NCBI GenBank assembly: GCA_008668455.1
Contig: RQCD01000060.1
Coordinates: 1 to 23,242, forward strand
Origin: Clostridia bacterium
GTDB lineage: Bacteria; Bacillota; Clostridia; UBA1381
Direction: 5' to 3'
DNA length: 23,242 nt
Shown: positions 23,029-23,242 of the stretch, one piece after another
Layout of the letters: each line of letters starts with the position of its first letter
Position numbering within the stretch: position 1 is the stretch's first letter
Position numbers and translations under genes: made by a program
Notes under the pieces: model-generated
The model's input: the letters and a program-made list of their open reading frames with translations, nothing else
Told to the model about the DNA's origin: nothing
The model's database searches: none

Positions 23029-23242
23029 CTAATTGGAACCGAGCAGGGAACGAATCATCCGCTCCATCACGGCACTGCTTTCCTCACGGGTACAGGTTTC
23101 CAGTGGTGCAAACGCTCCGCCCGGAACGCCGTAAACCAGTCCACGGGTCTTGCAGTAATCGACCGCCTCGTATGCCCAGTCGGAGATGCTGTCGGCATCG
23201 GTAAACGCCTCGCTCTCAAGCACAGGCGGCAGGCTGTAGTTC
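23029..23242 (-). CDS. SLH-domain protein (C-terminal fragment)
   Basis: The gene runs off the right edge; 70 codons remain, ending in TAA or equivalent at the 23029 end after RSLLGSN. The segment FTDADSISDWAYEAVDYCK, followed by RGLVYGVPGG and FAPLETCTREESSAVMERM, is a complete S-layer homology repeat: F-x-D, I-S-x-W-A, G-L, F-x-P and T-R-E-E are all in place. SLH repeats attach proteins to pyruvylated wall polysaccharide. As the domain is at the C-terminus, the catalytic or structural part lies upstream, outside the window. It is followed by the subtilase gene after 40 bases. Confidence 0.85.
   Translation of the reverse strand, partial: NYSLPPVLESEAFTDADSISDWAYEAVDYCKTRGLVYGVPGGAFAPLETCTREESSAVMERMIRSLLGSN

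Overview
The window looks like a piece of a Gram-positive (monoderm) Clostridia chromosome, probably a gut-type, potentially spore-forming relative of the Oscillospirales or Lachnospirales. The reasons are AGGAGG-type ribosome binding sites, the Firmicutes gene order pyrH-frr-uppS-cdsA-dxr-rseP-ispG, a SleB-type cell-wall hydrolase, copper-amine-oxidase-like 'stalk' domains, an SLH-domain protein and a TnpV mobile-element protein. The taxonomic placement is inference. No rRNA, tRNA or CRISPR array was seen.

Layout. (1) 1-2225, + strand: the end of a surface-polysaccharide locus. It holds the tail of an O-antigen ligase/polymerase-like membrane protein, a GT4-type glycosyltransferase and two tandem DUF4330 genes joined by stop/start overlaps. 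The second DUF4330 gene is interrupted by an in-frame TAG. (2) 2226-2420: an intergenic segment packed with hairpins, including what looks like a terminator-type repeat opened by a ~140 bp insert. (3) 2421-3230, - strand: a secreted stalk-domain plus SleB-like hydrolase. (4) 3375-7357, + strand: a 72-residue RDAC-like protein, a LysR regulator, a GHL6-like cytoplasmic glycoside hydrolase starting at TTG, and an AraC regulator. Just upstream of the hydrolase is an 11-bp direct repeat with 21-bp periodicity. (5) 7396-8676, - strand: enolase. (6) 8833-15144, + strand: the housekeeping operon pyrH, frr, uppS, cdsA, dxr, rseP, ispG, with a good promoter in front, a repeat hairpin inside it (before uppS) and the same hairpin type closing it. 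(7) 15301-19314, + strand: an unassigned TIM-barrel hydrolase followed by a GH78-like alpha-L-rhamnosidase, closed by a strong terminator. (8) 19441-20363: a 53-residue membrane protein (- strand) divergent from a maltose/galactoside-type O-acetyltransferase (+). (9) 20404-23242: a region of different base usage with TnpV, a secreted stalk protein, a REP-like palindrome, a secreted subtilase and the C-terminal end of an SLH protein. It is probably an acquired or rearranged segment.

How the genes work together. The housekeeping operon combines UMP kinase, ribosome recycling, undecaprenyl-PP and CDP-diacylglycerol synthesis, two MEP isoprenoid steps and a site-2 protease. It therefore supplies the lipid carrier used by polysaccharide assembly at the left edge. 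It is flanked on both sides by small carbohydrate-degradation units whose enzymes lack signal peptides, so they should act on oligosaccharides already imported. No transporter is present in the window. One of these units carries its own AraC and LysR regulators.

The points most worth following are the two poorly characterised hydrolases and their regulatory site, the three-copy hairpin family, and the interrupted DUF4330 gene.
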